From positions 1,178,001-1,242,000 of the forward strand of contig BCHX01000001.1 in assembly GCA_001599755.1 (NCBI GenBank): a stretch of 64,000 bases of DNA, read 5' to 3'. The notes under the pieces are model-generated. The model was not told where the DNA came from and made no database searches. It saw nothing but the letters and a program-made list of their open reading frames with translations. The stretch's first letter is position 1; the number at the start of each line of letters is the position of its first letter. The position numbers and the translations under genes are program-made. The DNA is from Gliomastix tumulicola (taxonomy: Eukaryota > Ascomycota > Sordariomycetes > Hypocreales > Bionectriaceae). Shown in pieces: positions 10,438 through 19,940 of this stretch.

Positions 10438-10701
10438 ATGTGGTCCAACTCTTCGGCTTTCTCTGGTGGACACACCCTCCACGGCTCGTCTGGAGCGAGC
10501 CCATTTTCACCTAGTCCGACGCTCGTAAGCGGACACAACGACAGTGAAGGTTCTCCAGATGGCATTTACTCGATGCTCTCTGTCCTTTTCGCCGGGCTTG
10601 CTCTGGTCGTGGCGATCATCTCACTGCCGTTTGTCAGATTTCTATATAAGAAACTTCGGCCCAAGCAACTGCGAGACATCGAGCATGGTGCAACGCACTG
10701 A
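10438..10701 (+). CDS. Possible small single-pass membrane protein, 87 aa
   Basis: The frame encodes a polar, Ser/Gly-rich N-terminal half and one strongly hydrophobic helix (YSMLSVLFAGLALVVAIISL) followed by a basic cytosolic-type tail (RFLYKKLRPKQLRD). The hydrophobic helix followed by basic residues is unlikely to arise by chance. The start may not be exact, and a further upstream exon is possible because an AG acceptor lies nearby. No family recognised. Confidence 0.38.
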   Translation: MWSNSSAFSGGHTLHGSSGASPFSPSPTLVSGHNDSEGSPDGIYSMLSVLFAGLALVVAIISLPFVRFLYKKLRPKQLRDIEHGATH

Positions 10702-10971
10702 GGGATCGTGGTATGGGAGGAACACGGCGAAAATACTGGCACACAATATAGCGTGCGGAATGGCATCCTACTCTCGAATCCCTTCAAAATTCCGAGCTTT
10801 TCGTTAGCATTTAAGGTCTTTCTATGTCCTTATACACTCCTCAGATACACTGCTCTCTTCCATCTTAGGCGACATGGTGACAATGAAGTCTTCTTATTAT
10901 GTCTCGTTCAGATCTTTGAGATCTTAAACGGACCGGACTTCTAGAATGCAAATTGCCGACAACCCAATCAA

Positions 10972-12458
10972 TCATGCATCAGCTTCTAGGACGGCGTGCA
11001 CTGGAATAGTCAGACACAAATGACCTGGAGCATCCAGACAAGATCAAGTAGACTCACCTTCCGCCATAAGCATCATACCAAACTCGTCGGCCTCAGCCAG
11101 CCAGCTCTCACTCCTCACATCCAGACCCTTATCAGAATCGATGTGAAAGAACTCGATCATCCTAAAGCTGCCTCCGTCCTCCCAGTACCGCAGCCACTTC
11201 CGGTAGTCCACTTCCCAGCGCCGCTCGTCTTCCTCTGACCAGAGGTACTTGGGTGCCGGCGCCGGGAGGGGCCCCAGTTCAAAGCACGTCATGGTCGGAT
11301 ATTGGTTGTAGATAGACCAAGTCCATTCAAGATGATGCAGAGCGAGGATCGTCCGACGCTTGGCCGACACAATTGCCCATGGCCTCCACTGGGGCAGCGT
11401 ATGACTGGACTCGGACTCCAGAAAAAGGCCCGTGGTGGCCAGACGGTGCTTGAGGTCCCATATGTTGATGAGAAGCTGGGCCTGGTCTGCCCGTGGAATG
11501 ATGGAGCCCCCAGGTCTGCTGTAGAAGAGTACTACGAGGAGCATGACGAGGGACTGCGCAGCTGCCAGCAGATTTGTCTCATCATACGATGGGTGCTAGA
11601 CTGTGGTGTTAAGCCCAACGCTGTGCCTGGGGAGGAGGGGGGGCTTACCTCGATGATTAGCCTGTGGATTTCCTGGAGAAGCATCGTATCGGCCAGGTCA
11701 CTGCTCCCCTCAGCCTGTCCGGACCACATTTTGACGAGCGTGTAGCAGTTCGCCAGGGGGAGGGGCATTGATCCCTCCAACTGGACCCTGTGAATGATGG
11801 GCGGTAGCAGATTAGTGTGGTGCATGGCCATCATACGGGGCCACGACTTCAGGACACCGATGATGAAGTGCATGTTATTTCTAGCGATATGGCTATGCGC
11901 CGTCGGAATGCTAGATCGGTTACCCAGCAGTGTCTGGCGCCGTTCCTCTGATAGAATCAGCTGCGGCGGCCGCATCTCCCAATAGTGGAGAGATTGGCTG
12001 CTATCGGATGCGCCATTCTGAGAGTAAAAGGGCACAGTAGTGCTGGTTTCTAGCCCGGAATTCGGTGCTGGTACCCCCGCGGAGGGTGACTGGGGTCTTG
12101 CGCCGGATCCTCGATTCTGGGAAGGCCCCGGCTGCGATGACGCAGAGGCCGGCTCTGGGTCCGTGAGGTACTCGCACCCGATCTCTCGGGTCTGGCATCG
12201 CCCGCACACGGGCTTGCCCAGATCACACCGTGTCTTGGCGGCGACGCATGCCTGGCATGCCTTCTGCCTGGGGGGATGGTTCTTCACGCCATACAGGCAT
12301 CGCTTCGCGTGTCTGGCCAATGAGGATGCTACGGGAATCGAGGGGTATCAGATCTCGGATTCACGCCGGCATTGCGTCCAGGGGGAGGACTTGGACTAGG
12401 TACCACGTGTGAATGTTTGAGAGCACTCAGGGCAGGTCAAGGCTCCATTTCCAGCCAT
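10972..12458 (-). CDS. Dual C2H2 + Zn2Cys6 transcription factor, spliced, 433 aa
   Basis: Four exons: 12458-12404, 12328-11649, 11595-11058, 11000-10972 (1302 nt). The first exon encodes MAGNGALTCPECSQTFTR; joined to the second it completes a C2H2-like finger (CPEC-N12-HAKRC). The Zn2Cys6 cluster follows at once (CQACVAAKTRC, then CGRCQTREIGC). A C2H2 finger fused to a binuclear cluster is a known fungal arrangement. The middle is Pro/Ser-rich. The C-terminal half is helical and resembles the fungal transcription-factor regulatory region. The last intron (GTGAGT to TTCCAG, 57 bp) leads to a tiny terminal exon, which is the least certain part. The gene is divergent from a saccharopine-dehydrogenase-like reductase across 334 bp, which suggests it controls that gene or itself. 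Confidence 0.78.
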
Positions 12459-12792
12459 TGGCTGAGTGGTGTGCAGCGGAAGCTTTATCGTGGTGCTTGT
12501 TGTGGTTGTTATGCAAAGGATGGTGTTTGTGCCGTCGGAGTTGGGGTGCGGGATCGCCCCTTTTTAAGAAGAGCCCGGAGTTCCCGGTGACTGCACTCGG
12601 AATTCCGGGTGTAGCCCAGAGTGTCATTGTAAGCAACGTACGAGGGAAGGCTCTCAGTAGACATATATATATATATATATATATATAAGGGCTGATGTTT
12701 ATGCACTTAGCTTTTATATATTCACCTGAGCTGGTAACTCGTATCTCAGCTTGAAAATTCTCATCCGCTTCTATTTTGCATCCCGAGCAATC
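12459..12792. promoter_or_regulatory. Shared divergent promoter with two CGGARTTCC elements
   Basis: The region between two divergent start codons holds CGGAGTTCC at 12576-12584 and CGGAATTCC at 12598-12606, 22 bp apart. The second is part of the perfect palindrome CGGAATTCCG (CGG-N4-CCG). CGG triplets are the usual contact of Zn2Cys6 proteins, so these are candidate operators for the neighbouring regulator. A TA microsatellite lies at about 12663-12687, nearer the reductase. Confidence 0.5.
12663..12687. repeat. (TA)n microsatellite
   Basis: About twelve uninterrupted AT dinucleotides between the divergent genes, upstream of the reductase start. Confidence 0.9.
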
Positions 12793-13785
12793 ATGGCCAC
12801 AGTGTTGATATACGGTGCCACTGGCTACACAGGACGCCTCGCTTGTGAATATGCGCAAAAGATTGGCCTGGAAATTGCCATTGGGGCACGCTCTGAGACC
12901 AAAATACGCGACTTTGCATCCTCCTTGAGAATTTCCGATTATTACGCCTTCGCCGTAACGGACCGAAACGCCATCGACACCGCACTCCAGGGCAAGCGGA
13001 TTCTCCTCAACTGCGCCGGGCCGTTCTTCCGCACAGCAAAACCTCTGATCGAAGCATGCATCAGGAACGGCGTGCACTATCTGGACGTCGCGGCAGAGCT
13101 GGACAGCTACCGTCTGGCAGACGAGCTGGATGGTCGCGCCCAGGAAGCCGGGGTCATGCTGATGCCCGGTTGCGGTGGCAGTGTTGCCATGCTTGGCTGT
13201 TTAGCAGACTATGTTTTGAAGGGTGTTCCAGAAGCCTCCTCAATTGACATCTCACTGCATGTCTCGGGGTCCATGTCAAGGGGCTCAGCCATCAGTGCAT
13301 CCGAGAACGTGACGGCAGAGACTCTGCAGCGGTTCGGAGGCCAACTTATTGCACAAGACACCGCCAACACGAAAGACTTCGACTTTGGAGATGGACGAGG
13401 CGCAGTCTCGAGCTTTCCCGTCACACTGCCGGACTTGATCACTCTCTGGAGGTCTACGGGCGTCAAGGATATCAGAACATACGTCAATGTCTCCGGGGAC
13501 GCTTTCCCGACCGGCGACCTCGATGCTCTACCCGCTGGCCCGAGTCATGAAGAGCGGGAGGCAAATCCGTATCATGTGGCCGTGCAGGTAATGGGAAGCA
13601 ACGATGTGCCACACAGCGCTGTTCTTCGCACTGTTAATGGATACACTTTTACTTCTCAGGCTTCCATCGCAGCCGTGAAGCTGGTGTTGGCGGGACATGC
13701 TCGCACAGGCTTCCAAACTCCCGCCGGAATATTCGGTCATAAGTTTGCTCAGAGGATATCTGGCTCTGTATTTAAGACTGTCTAA
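12793..13785 (+). CDS. Saccharopine-dehydrogenase-like NAD(P)-binding reductase, 330 aa
   Basis: Start chosen at MATVLIYGATGYTGRL, where the Rossmann GATGYTG motif begins seven residues in; the open frame extends 14 codons upstream without conservation. The next segment (ILLNCAGPF, then a Cys-containing VHYLDVAAE block near residue 95) matches the saccharopine-dehydrogenase/trans-acting enoyl-reductase superfamily. GCGGSVAMLGCLADY near residue 125 also fits. At 330 residues it is shorter than true saccharopine dehydrogenases and lacks a clear membrane segment, so a role in lysine synthesis is unlikely. Such proteins commonly act as stand-alone reductases, some in secondary metabolism. Its neighbour across the shared promoter is the dual-finger regulator. 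Substrate unknown. Confidence 0.82.
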   Translation: MATVLIYGATGYTGRLACEYAQKIGLEIAIGARSETKIRDFASSLRISDYYAFAVTDRNAIDTALQGKRILLNCAGPFFRTAKPLIEACIRNGVHYLDVAAELDSYRLADELDGRAQEAGVMLMPGCGGSVAMLGCLADYVLKGVPEASSIDISLHVSGSMSRGSAISASENVTAETLQRFGGQLIAQDTANTKDFDFGDGRGAVSSFPVTLPDLITLWRSTGVKDIRTYVNVSGDAFPTGDLDALPAGPSHEEREANPYHVAVQVMGSNDVPHSAVLRTVNGYTFTSQASIAAVKLVLAGHARTGFQTPAGIFGHKFAQRISGSVFKTV

Positions 13786-13972
13786 AATATACTACTTATG
13801 AATGAGATGAGAGGTGGCGCTTGCGTCAGATTTGGAACTCAGAGACTCCCGTTCCTCCAAGTGAAGGGCAACGAGCATGACTGATCCAATCATCAGGTTC
13901 AGGCTAGGGATGGAAGAAGAACCCTCGTTAGCAACTTCTTCCAAAACTATCTACCCAGGACCGATGTCATTT

Positions 13973-14787
13973 CTATTGACGGCGGGTAGGAGGCGGGCCG
14001 GCGTTGAACAGATCGTAAACGCGGTGTCCCGTCGCGTCATAGCCCTCGACATTGTTCTCGCCAAAAGGCTGCATGAACGTGTCTGTTTATTCCACTCTTG
14101 TCAGTATCATTCTCGGCCATAACAATAGGATAAATAACATTGCTTACCGTAGGTAGTGTTGGGCTTCGTCTGGCACAGCCAAATAAGAGCACCGTTCACG
14201 CCCTCATACATGGTGTCCTTGGGGAAGGCAGCGCTCACTTTCGAGTAAGCCTCCTGCGTGACGCCGTCGCTGGGCCCGTAGAAGTCCATGAGGATGCCCT
14301 GGCCGACCACCTGCACGTCGACCTCCTTGAAGTTGGAGATGGTCGGGGTCGTGTGCAGCGCGATGGCATCCCACACGAGCTGCACCCTCTTCTCGTCCCA
14401 GTCCTCGGCATCCTCGTGGTGGTGGATGAAGTCCGCGGCAGCAAAGGCCCCGTCGACCTCGAAGCGGCGGTCGTCGCTGACCAGCGGAGAGCCGGGCGTC
14501 TGGTCCCAGCCGAGGTCGTGGAGGATGGAGGCGACGGCGTGCAGCTCGAGGTCGACTTCCTTGCTGAGGTCCTCGTTGGCTTGGATGTGGAGGACGCCGT
14601 AGAGCCAGGAGCGCATGATGTGGGCGAAGACGGCCTCGTTGCTGTTGTTCTTGGCGTACTCCTCGGCGGCGCGGACGATGGGCGTGTCGATGACTTTGAC
14701 GCCGCCGATCTCCCGAGTCGGGCTGCAGGAGGCCGCCAGAGCCTGAGTAGCGAGGGCTACCGTGGACAAGGTGAAAAACGACTTCAT
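13973..14787 (-). CDS. Secreted HD-domain hydrolase-like protein, spliced, 249 aa
   Basis: Exons 14787-14148 and 14082-13973 (750 nt). The 65-bp intron starts GTAAGC and ends AACAG. The N-terminus (MKSFFTLSTVALATQALAAS) is a clear signal peptide. The HD-superfamily metal ligands are visible: His in VFAHIMRS (about residue 55), the His-Asp pair in ASILHDLGW (about 90), a His cluster in FIHHHEDAE (about 120), and His in IALHTTPT (about 145). The overall shape resembles fungal HD proteins related to cyanamide hydratase, most of which are cytosolic, so the leader peptide is notable. The second exon gives a conserved-looking GENNVEGYDATG tail. The reaction is unknown; hydrolysis of a small nitrogenous or phosphate-ester substrate is only a guess. 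Confidence 0.82.
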
Positions 14788-15784
14788 TGTGACGGGGTGG
14801 AAGCTTCTAGTCAGTGAGTGACGATGTATATAAGTCTTGCCGGTGCTCTGTTTAGGTCCCTGGAGAGGCTACATTCAAACGTCCCAACTAGACGTCTGGT
14901 CTACATATATACCAAACCGCCGCCATATTCTATTTGTCAACATGAACCGCCGTGATCTCGTTCAGTATTACCCTCACCCTCACTCTGTCTCTCCTGAGTG
15001 AGATTGGTAATCTGATTCGAGGTTTTTTGATATACAAATCTGCGTATCCGAGTCCCTTCGGGTCTAACGGTGAGATGTTGCGCCGTCCGAAGCCGGCGTC
15101 ACCCAGCAATGCCGGCTTTCTGCTACCGCATGCAGCAAGTGCCGGGACCGATATCAAGGCGGAGTCGTCCCTTATTTTTGCCGGTCCTAACAAAATTCGC
15201 CTGTGTGGTGAGAACTTCGGCACGGATCCCTCCCGCCCAGATATTCCCCTTGCGCCAGGGTGCTGATCTTCAGGCCCGCCGTGTTTCCTCACATTCCGGA
15301 ACGGGAGGTTGTTTGACCGATTCTTTACCGAAGCAGACTGCCCCGTCGGCCGAATGGGCGCTCACCGATACAAGCTATTACTAAACACAGCTATCTGAGT
15401 GTCGGATGCTAGCTCTCTTCGCGATGAATTCGATTTCAATCCTAGTTTAGTCGTAGCGGACAGGCGTAGGATTAGGCCGGCCTCTTCAAGTCGATTCACT
15501 TGACCTCGATGCCGTCGTCCTCGCTCGCACACGACCTCCGTCGTCCGTCACCTTCTTGCCGGTCAACACCATGTCGCTTGTCGTCTGTGCGTAGCGTCAT
15601 ATATAGCACGTGGAAGAGGTCGGCGCGGTCGAGCACTCGCAAAATCACGGGGCTCCGGACACGAAGTGTCATCTGGAAGATGAAGGTACAAACTTCAATT
15701 GATATTACTGACACTCGCTCATTAGCACCGCTCAGAAAACACAAAAAATTGCCCTACAACCAAACGACTCAGCATCAAGTGCCC
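14788..15784. other. Intergenic, one doubtful short frame
   Basis: No supported gene. A leftward open frame at 15496-15744 (82 codons, ending EDDGIEVK) has modest coding character but no recognised family and no clear start, so it is not called. Confidence 0.4.
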
Positions 15785-16878
15785 TCACCACGATTTCCAC
15801 AGCTGCAGCACCCCGACCACGCTCTGCACCAACCCAAAGAAGACGGTGCATGCGACAGCGACCCAAAGGGTGTACCACTGGATCCCCTCCCGCCGGTCGT
15901 TCCAGAGCTGTCTCCAGCTTCTCTTCTGGGGCTCATCGAAGTGCTCCTTCAGGATAATCAGTCTGTCTCTCCAGTAATGGTAGTCGCCGATGTTCCGGTT
16001 CGTCGGGACGCCGCAGTGCGTGACCATCTCGTCCAGGTCCTCCCGATCATCCAGCTTCATGTACCATCGCTTCGTGCTTTTATCCTTTGCAGGGAAGAGC
16101 AAGGCGATCGTGCGGAGCGTCTCGTCAACGAGATCGGGCGGGAAGAGGCCGCTGCTTAGAGGGAATTTAGTCAGTCGAGATCACGGATTGATACCACGCC
16201 CATGCTCGCATACATACATACATACCGTTGTTGGTTTCTGAGGAACGAGACATGGTGGAATATGAACACGGTCCGCTCGTCCTCCTGGAGCAGCAGATGG
16301 TCTGCCAGATTCGTGGTCAACTCAACCTTCAAGTCGGCTATCAAGTCAAGGTTCTGCGCAGTAAAGTGCGGGCCGAGCTTGACGCCGCTGTGCGGTAGAG
16401 TTCCGTTCTTAGGAAACGTCAGGGCGATGAATTCCGCCAGGGTCTGCTGGCCAGCACTTGACGGCCACTGCAATGTCTGCCGACTGGGGTGAGTGTTGGG
16501 GAACTGGCCCACATCCAGCATCGCCACGACGCGCACAGCGAGATGAATGAATGCCTCCAGAACCTCATCGTCGGTGACTTGCCCGGGGGCGGTGACGCCA
16601 AAGGTCCGCGAAGCCAGATCCTGCTTCACTACAGATCTAGCCTTCTTGGCGAGAATGTCGTCTGTGATGAGCATCAGTTGCTCGTGGGTTTTGATGGGCA
16701 CTCGGCCACCGAAGGCGTAGAAGATCGCTTTGCATTGGTCTGAGTAATAGCGGAAGTACGGCAGCGTGTTGAATGATTGGTATTGGCCGTTGTTCGGTGG
16801 GGAGGGTGCCCAGAGTCTCCTTGCTATCAACGTTTGAGTCTGAGGAGGAACGGCGGATTCATATAAATTGGAGTCCAT
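15785..16878 (-). CDS. Conserved fungal protein with C-terminal membrane helix, spliced, 340 aa
   Basis: Exons 16878-16226 and 16154-15785 (1023 nt); the 71-bp intron opens inside a GTAT tetranucleotide repeat and closes at TAAG. The protein is mostly soluble with no recognised enzyme motif. After the junction comes SGLFPPDLVDETLRTIALLF, a segment I associate with a large uncharacterised fungal family that often lies near HET or NLR-type genes. It ends with a charged segment (RSWRQLWNDRREGIQWYTLW) and one membrane helix (VAVACTVFFGLVQSVVGVLQ). It is transcribed divergently from the trypsin-fold gene at 17328 over 449 bp. Function unknown. Confidence 0.75.
16208..16226. repeat. TACA tetranucleotide microsatellite at a splice donor
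   Basis: On the coding (minus) strand this reads as GTAT repeats, giving several overlapping potential donors for the intron of the neighbouring gene. Only the donor at 16225 gives the long open frame. Confidence 0.7.
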
Positions 16879-17327
16879 ATCGAGAAGAATATATAAATGT
16901 CAAAAAGTGGCATGTATCAATGATGTCCGATGGAAATTTGGGAGCAGCAAAACAAAAGCTGCAGGGCCAGGGGGAGAAAGGCCAGAAGGACAAAGTACCT
17001 AAACTTCGGTAAAATGCATGCAAGGATAGGCGGCAGAGCCTGTAAAAACGCCTACAGGCGCATGATGGGGCAGGTCCCTCCATCCATTGGCTACAGTGAG
17101 GAGTTCCCCTCCCCTCACGCCTTATCAGTGGCGCAGCTGGTTGCCTCATTTTGCCTCATTGGTGCCCGATCCGAGTGCGGGATGGTTCGCATGCAGCTGA
17201 CGCAAGGGTCCAGTTCCCCCCGGAATTTCTTCCCACTGGGATGGATGGCTTTTCCCCCTCTGATCCTTACACAAGAACACCTGCACACACAACGCCATCT
17301 CGGGATCTCTGTCGGCAATGTTGCGCG
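16879..17327. other. Shared divergent intergenic region
   Basis: 449 bp between two divergent starts. I see no distinct operator beyond ordinary TA-rich stretches. Confidence 0.4.
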
Positions 17328-19436
17328 ATGGATAAGCTTCCGTTTCTCCAATCTGCCTGGCCAAATCCCGAGCAGTCCGTGGGTGATTTCATCGGGAGCA
17401 AGAAGAGCATGATGGGGACGAATAGCTGCTGGAAGCTGAAGGCTCCTGTCGAGGACCAGTTCAAGTCCATCCTCGAACAGGTGAAGCAGCAGCTGCAGGA
17501 AGCCGGCCCTCATGTGCCATCATCTGCGCCCCTTGGCTACGACATCTTCATGATCGGCAAGACCCCGGAGAGGTCGAAGCCGTACATCATGTTCCACTGC
17601 CGCAAGAAGGAGCCGCGCGAGAAGGCCATGGAGGCCATTAAGAGTGGTCAGCTACTGAAGGATCATCCCGGGCTGGAGGTGGGACACTGGCGATTCCCGC
17701 CCGACGCGCCGAACCTGCAGGCCTCGACGCAGGACGATCCGCAGGACGATCTGCATTCCGGTTCAGAGCCCTTGTTTTCTACACAGAACTATCAGCTGAT
17801 CCGCATCGACGACCCCGAGGAGAGCGCCGGGTCACCTGCGAAAGATCCAGGCCAGCCGAGGCCCCTGGGACTGCTCGTGCAGCTTCGCAGGCGGGACCTT
17901 CCCGATACTGAGCGAGCAGCAACGGCTGCGCTCTCCATCAGCCATGCAGGGCAGCTCTATCTGCTTACGACAGCTCACGCCTTCATCCCGCCGGACGACG
18001 CTGCCGAAGAGGCGGAGGCCGGGGACACTGATGATGATGATGACGATGACGATTGGGTATTGAGCGGACCCGAGTCCGGCGTTGATCTCCATACGATCAC
18101 AGAGGTCGAGGAAGAGCGGCTTGTTTCAACAACAAGCTACGGGAGCCGGACGCCTCCTCCCGATGCACCAGCCTCTTGGACGGATATGGACCCCGACGAC
18201 TCTTCGAACGATCTAAGCACGGAGTCCGGGCTTGATCCAGATGAAGTCATGCCGCCGCCGCCGCCGCCCATGTGCATGCCTCCGGAGCCTGGCAAGGAGG
18301 AGCCGGTGGACAAGGCGCAAGGAAAGGCGTCTAGCGGCACATTTGACTACTGCGCGCTGGTCAACACCTCACTCGACTACGCCCTCCTCGCGGTGTCACC
18401 GGCGCTGACCCATCATTTCCAAGAGCTTCGCTCCGACACGGTGCTCAGCATCGACGCCGCCCCCGCCATCCAAGTACTCACAACGAACCAAGCTGGAGCA
18501 TCGAAAACCGGCGTCTTGGAGAATCGTCCGACCTACATGCGTCTGCCATACGGCGAGAGCTTCGAAGCCGTCTATCCCGTGCGACTGGCCGAGCCGCCTG
18601 AGAAGGGAGACTCGGGAGCGGCGGTCGTCGACAAGGTGTCTAGGAAGATACTGGGCCATATCGTTGTGGCGAGTCTCGAGGCCTCTACGGTGTACATCAT
18701 CCCTGCCACCAAGGTTCTTGCGGACATCCAGACGCGGGCTGAGGTTCTCGTACCCGAGGAGCCCTCGGCGGAGCTGAAGATCACCTCCGCGGCGCAGCAG
18801 ACAAGCGTAAGCGATCTGGAGCGTCTCAAGATCTCTTCGATTGCCAGCGACAGTGGATATACATCGATTCCTTCCGTCGTTCCGCAGCAGCCTGTTCCGC
18901 AGCAGCCTAGCACGGTGCCTGAACAAAGCGCTAGCGAGGCCCAGCAACGAGGTCCCTCACGAGTTGCCTCCACGGGCGGCGGCGGCGGCGGCGGCGGTGG
19001 TGGAGGGGGTAGGTACGGAGGTTCCAGAAGCTCCCGAGATGTGAGCACTTATGATGGCAGAGGCAGTTATAGCAGTGGGGGCGGTTATAGCGGAGGCGGC
19101 TCCGCGAGTGCTACCTATGTCAGTGTTCACTACGGTGGCAGCTATGCGCCTTATGGAGATCCTTACGCGCCCAGTGCCTCTTACGGTCGGAACAGCGGTG
19201 GGAGCAGTGGATACTATTCACGGGGCAGTACCAGTTCCGGAGGCGGCGTTAGTTACGGAGAGAGCGGGTACGCCGGGTCGAGTTCAAGTCATCAGCATAT
19301 GATGGAGTATATGCCCAGTGATTATACGACAAGCACCGTGACGAGAGGGTCAACGACGGTTGTTCAGCATGGCAGATCGAGCTATGGATCAGACGCGCCA
19401 ACGCCGAGCTACAACAGGGGCTATCACCGTCGCTAA
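17328..19436 (+). CDS. Trypsin-like-fold protein with acidic insert and Gly/Ser/Tyr-rich tail, 702 aa
   Basis: Start set at MDKLPFLQSAWPNPEQ; the frame is open for 59 codons upstream without conservation. Residues 1-125 form a domain (KLKAPVEDQF, APLGYDIFMIGKTPERSKPY, EVGHWRFPP) shared by many uncharacterised fungal proteins. Residues 175-465 look like a chymotrypsin-fold peptidase. LYLLTTAHAFIPP gives the His, TSLDYALLAV the Asp, and EKGDSGAAVVD the nucleophilic Ser in GDSG. A long acidic insert (DTDDDDDDDDW) separates His and Asp. The last 170 residues are Pro/Gln-rich and then Gly-rich with GGYSGGGSAS-like repeats and regular Tyr, a composition typical of phase-separating or RNA-binding tails. 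No secretion signal, so it acts inside the cell if active. Catalysis is inferred from the triad order. Confidence 0.74.
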   Translation: MDKLPFLQSAWPNPEQSVGDFIGSKKSMMGTNSCWKLKAPVEDQFKSILEQVKQQLQEAGPHVPSSAPLGYDIFMIGKTPERSKPYIMFHCRKKEPREKAMEAIKSGQLLKDHPGLEVGHWRFPPDAPNLQASTQDDPQDDLHSGSEPLFSTQNYQLIRIDDPEESAGSPAKDPGQPRPLGLLVQLRRRDLPDTERAATAALSISHAGQLYLLTTAHAFIPPDDAAEEAEAGDTDDDDDDDDWVLSGPESGVDLHTITEVEEERLVSTTSYGSRTPPPDAPASWTDMDPDDSSNDLSTESGLDPDEVMPPPPPPMCMPPEPGKEEPVDKAQGKASSGTFDYCALVNTSLDYALLAVSPALTHHFQELRSDTVLSIDAAPAIQVLTTNQAGASKTGVLENRPTYMRLPYGESFEAVYPVRLAEPPEKGDSGAAVVDKVSRKILGHIVVASLEASTVYIIPATKVLADIQTRAEVLVPEEPSAELKITSAAQQTSVSDLERLKISSIASDSGYTSIPSVVPQQPVPQQPSTVPEQSASEAQQRGPSRVASTGGGGGGGGGGGGRYGGSRSSRDVSTYDGRGSYSSGGGYSGGGSASATYVSVHYGGSYAPYGDPYAPSASYGRNSGGSSGYYSRGSTSSGGGVSYGESGYAGSSSSHQHMMEYMPSDYTTSTVTRGSTTVVQHGRSSYGSDAPTPSYNRGYHRR

Positions 19437-19940
19437 TCAAAGGACTTCAAGACGATCAACGGCTGCTTATGCCGAGAAGTTATAGTGTTTTACAACTGAA
19501 AATGTATCAATGAATGTCCGGTTCAAAGAATGGCTTCTTGAATATTTGGGAGCTTGCGCCTTCCTTCCGCCGATGTGGACGGGACCTGGTCTAAACGAAG
19601 AGGGCGGGCATGCATCTCTTGCCTTGTGATCCCTCATCATGACCGTTTTCTCGACTCCTGCCCTGGGTAGGACAACTATTCCTCTTTCGGTTTGCATGTA
19701 GCTGGACAGCCCTGCGCAGAATATGAAGCAGCTAAGGATGTCAAACAACTTCCCGTCTGTATGGTTTTGAGACTCGGTGTTAAAAGAGACGAAGCGTATT
19801 GTAAATCAAATATTATTAGACTACTATGAAATAGACAAAATCAGGTTACTAAATGAAACGGTGCGAAATCAAGTGGCGCTCCTCGTTCCCCCTTCCTTCT
19901 CCCCTTCCGTTGCACATATGTTGCGATATCTGGCGACGAC
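19437..19940. other. Convergent intergenic region
   Basis: Holds the 3' ends of the trypsin-fold and NmrA-like genes. No supported gene. Confidence 0.45.

Noticed and set aside
15496..15744. 82-codon leftward frame
   Set aside because: Weak coding character, no family, no clear start or splice partner.
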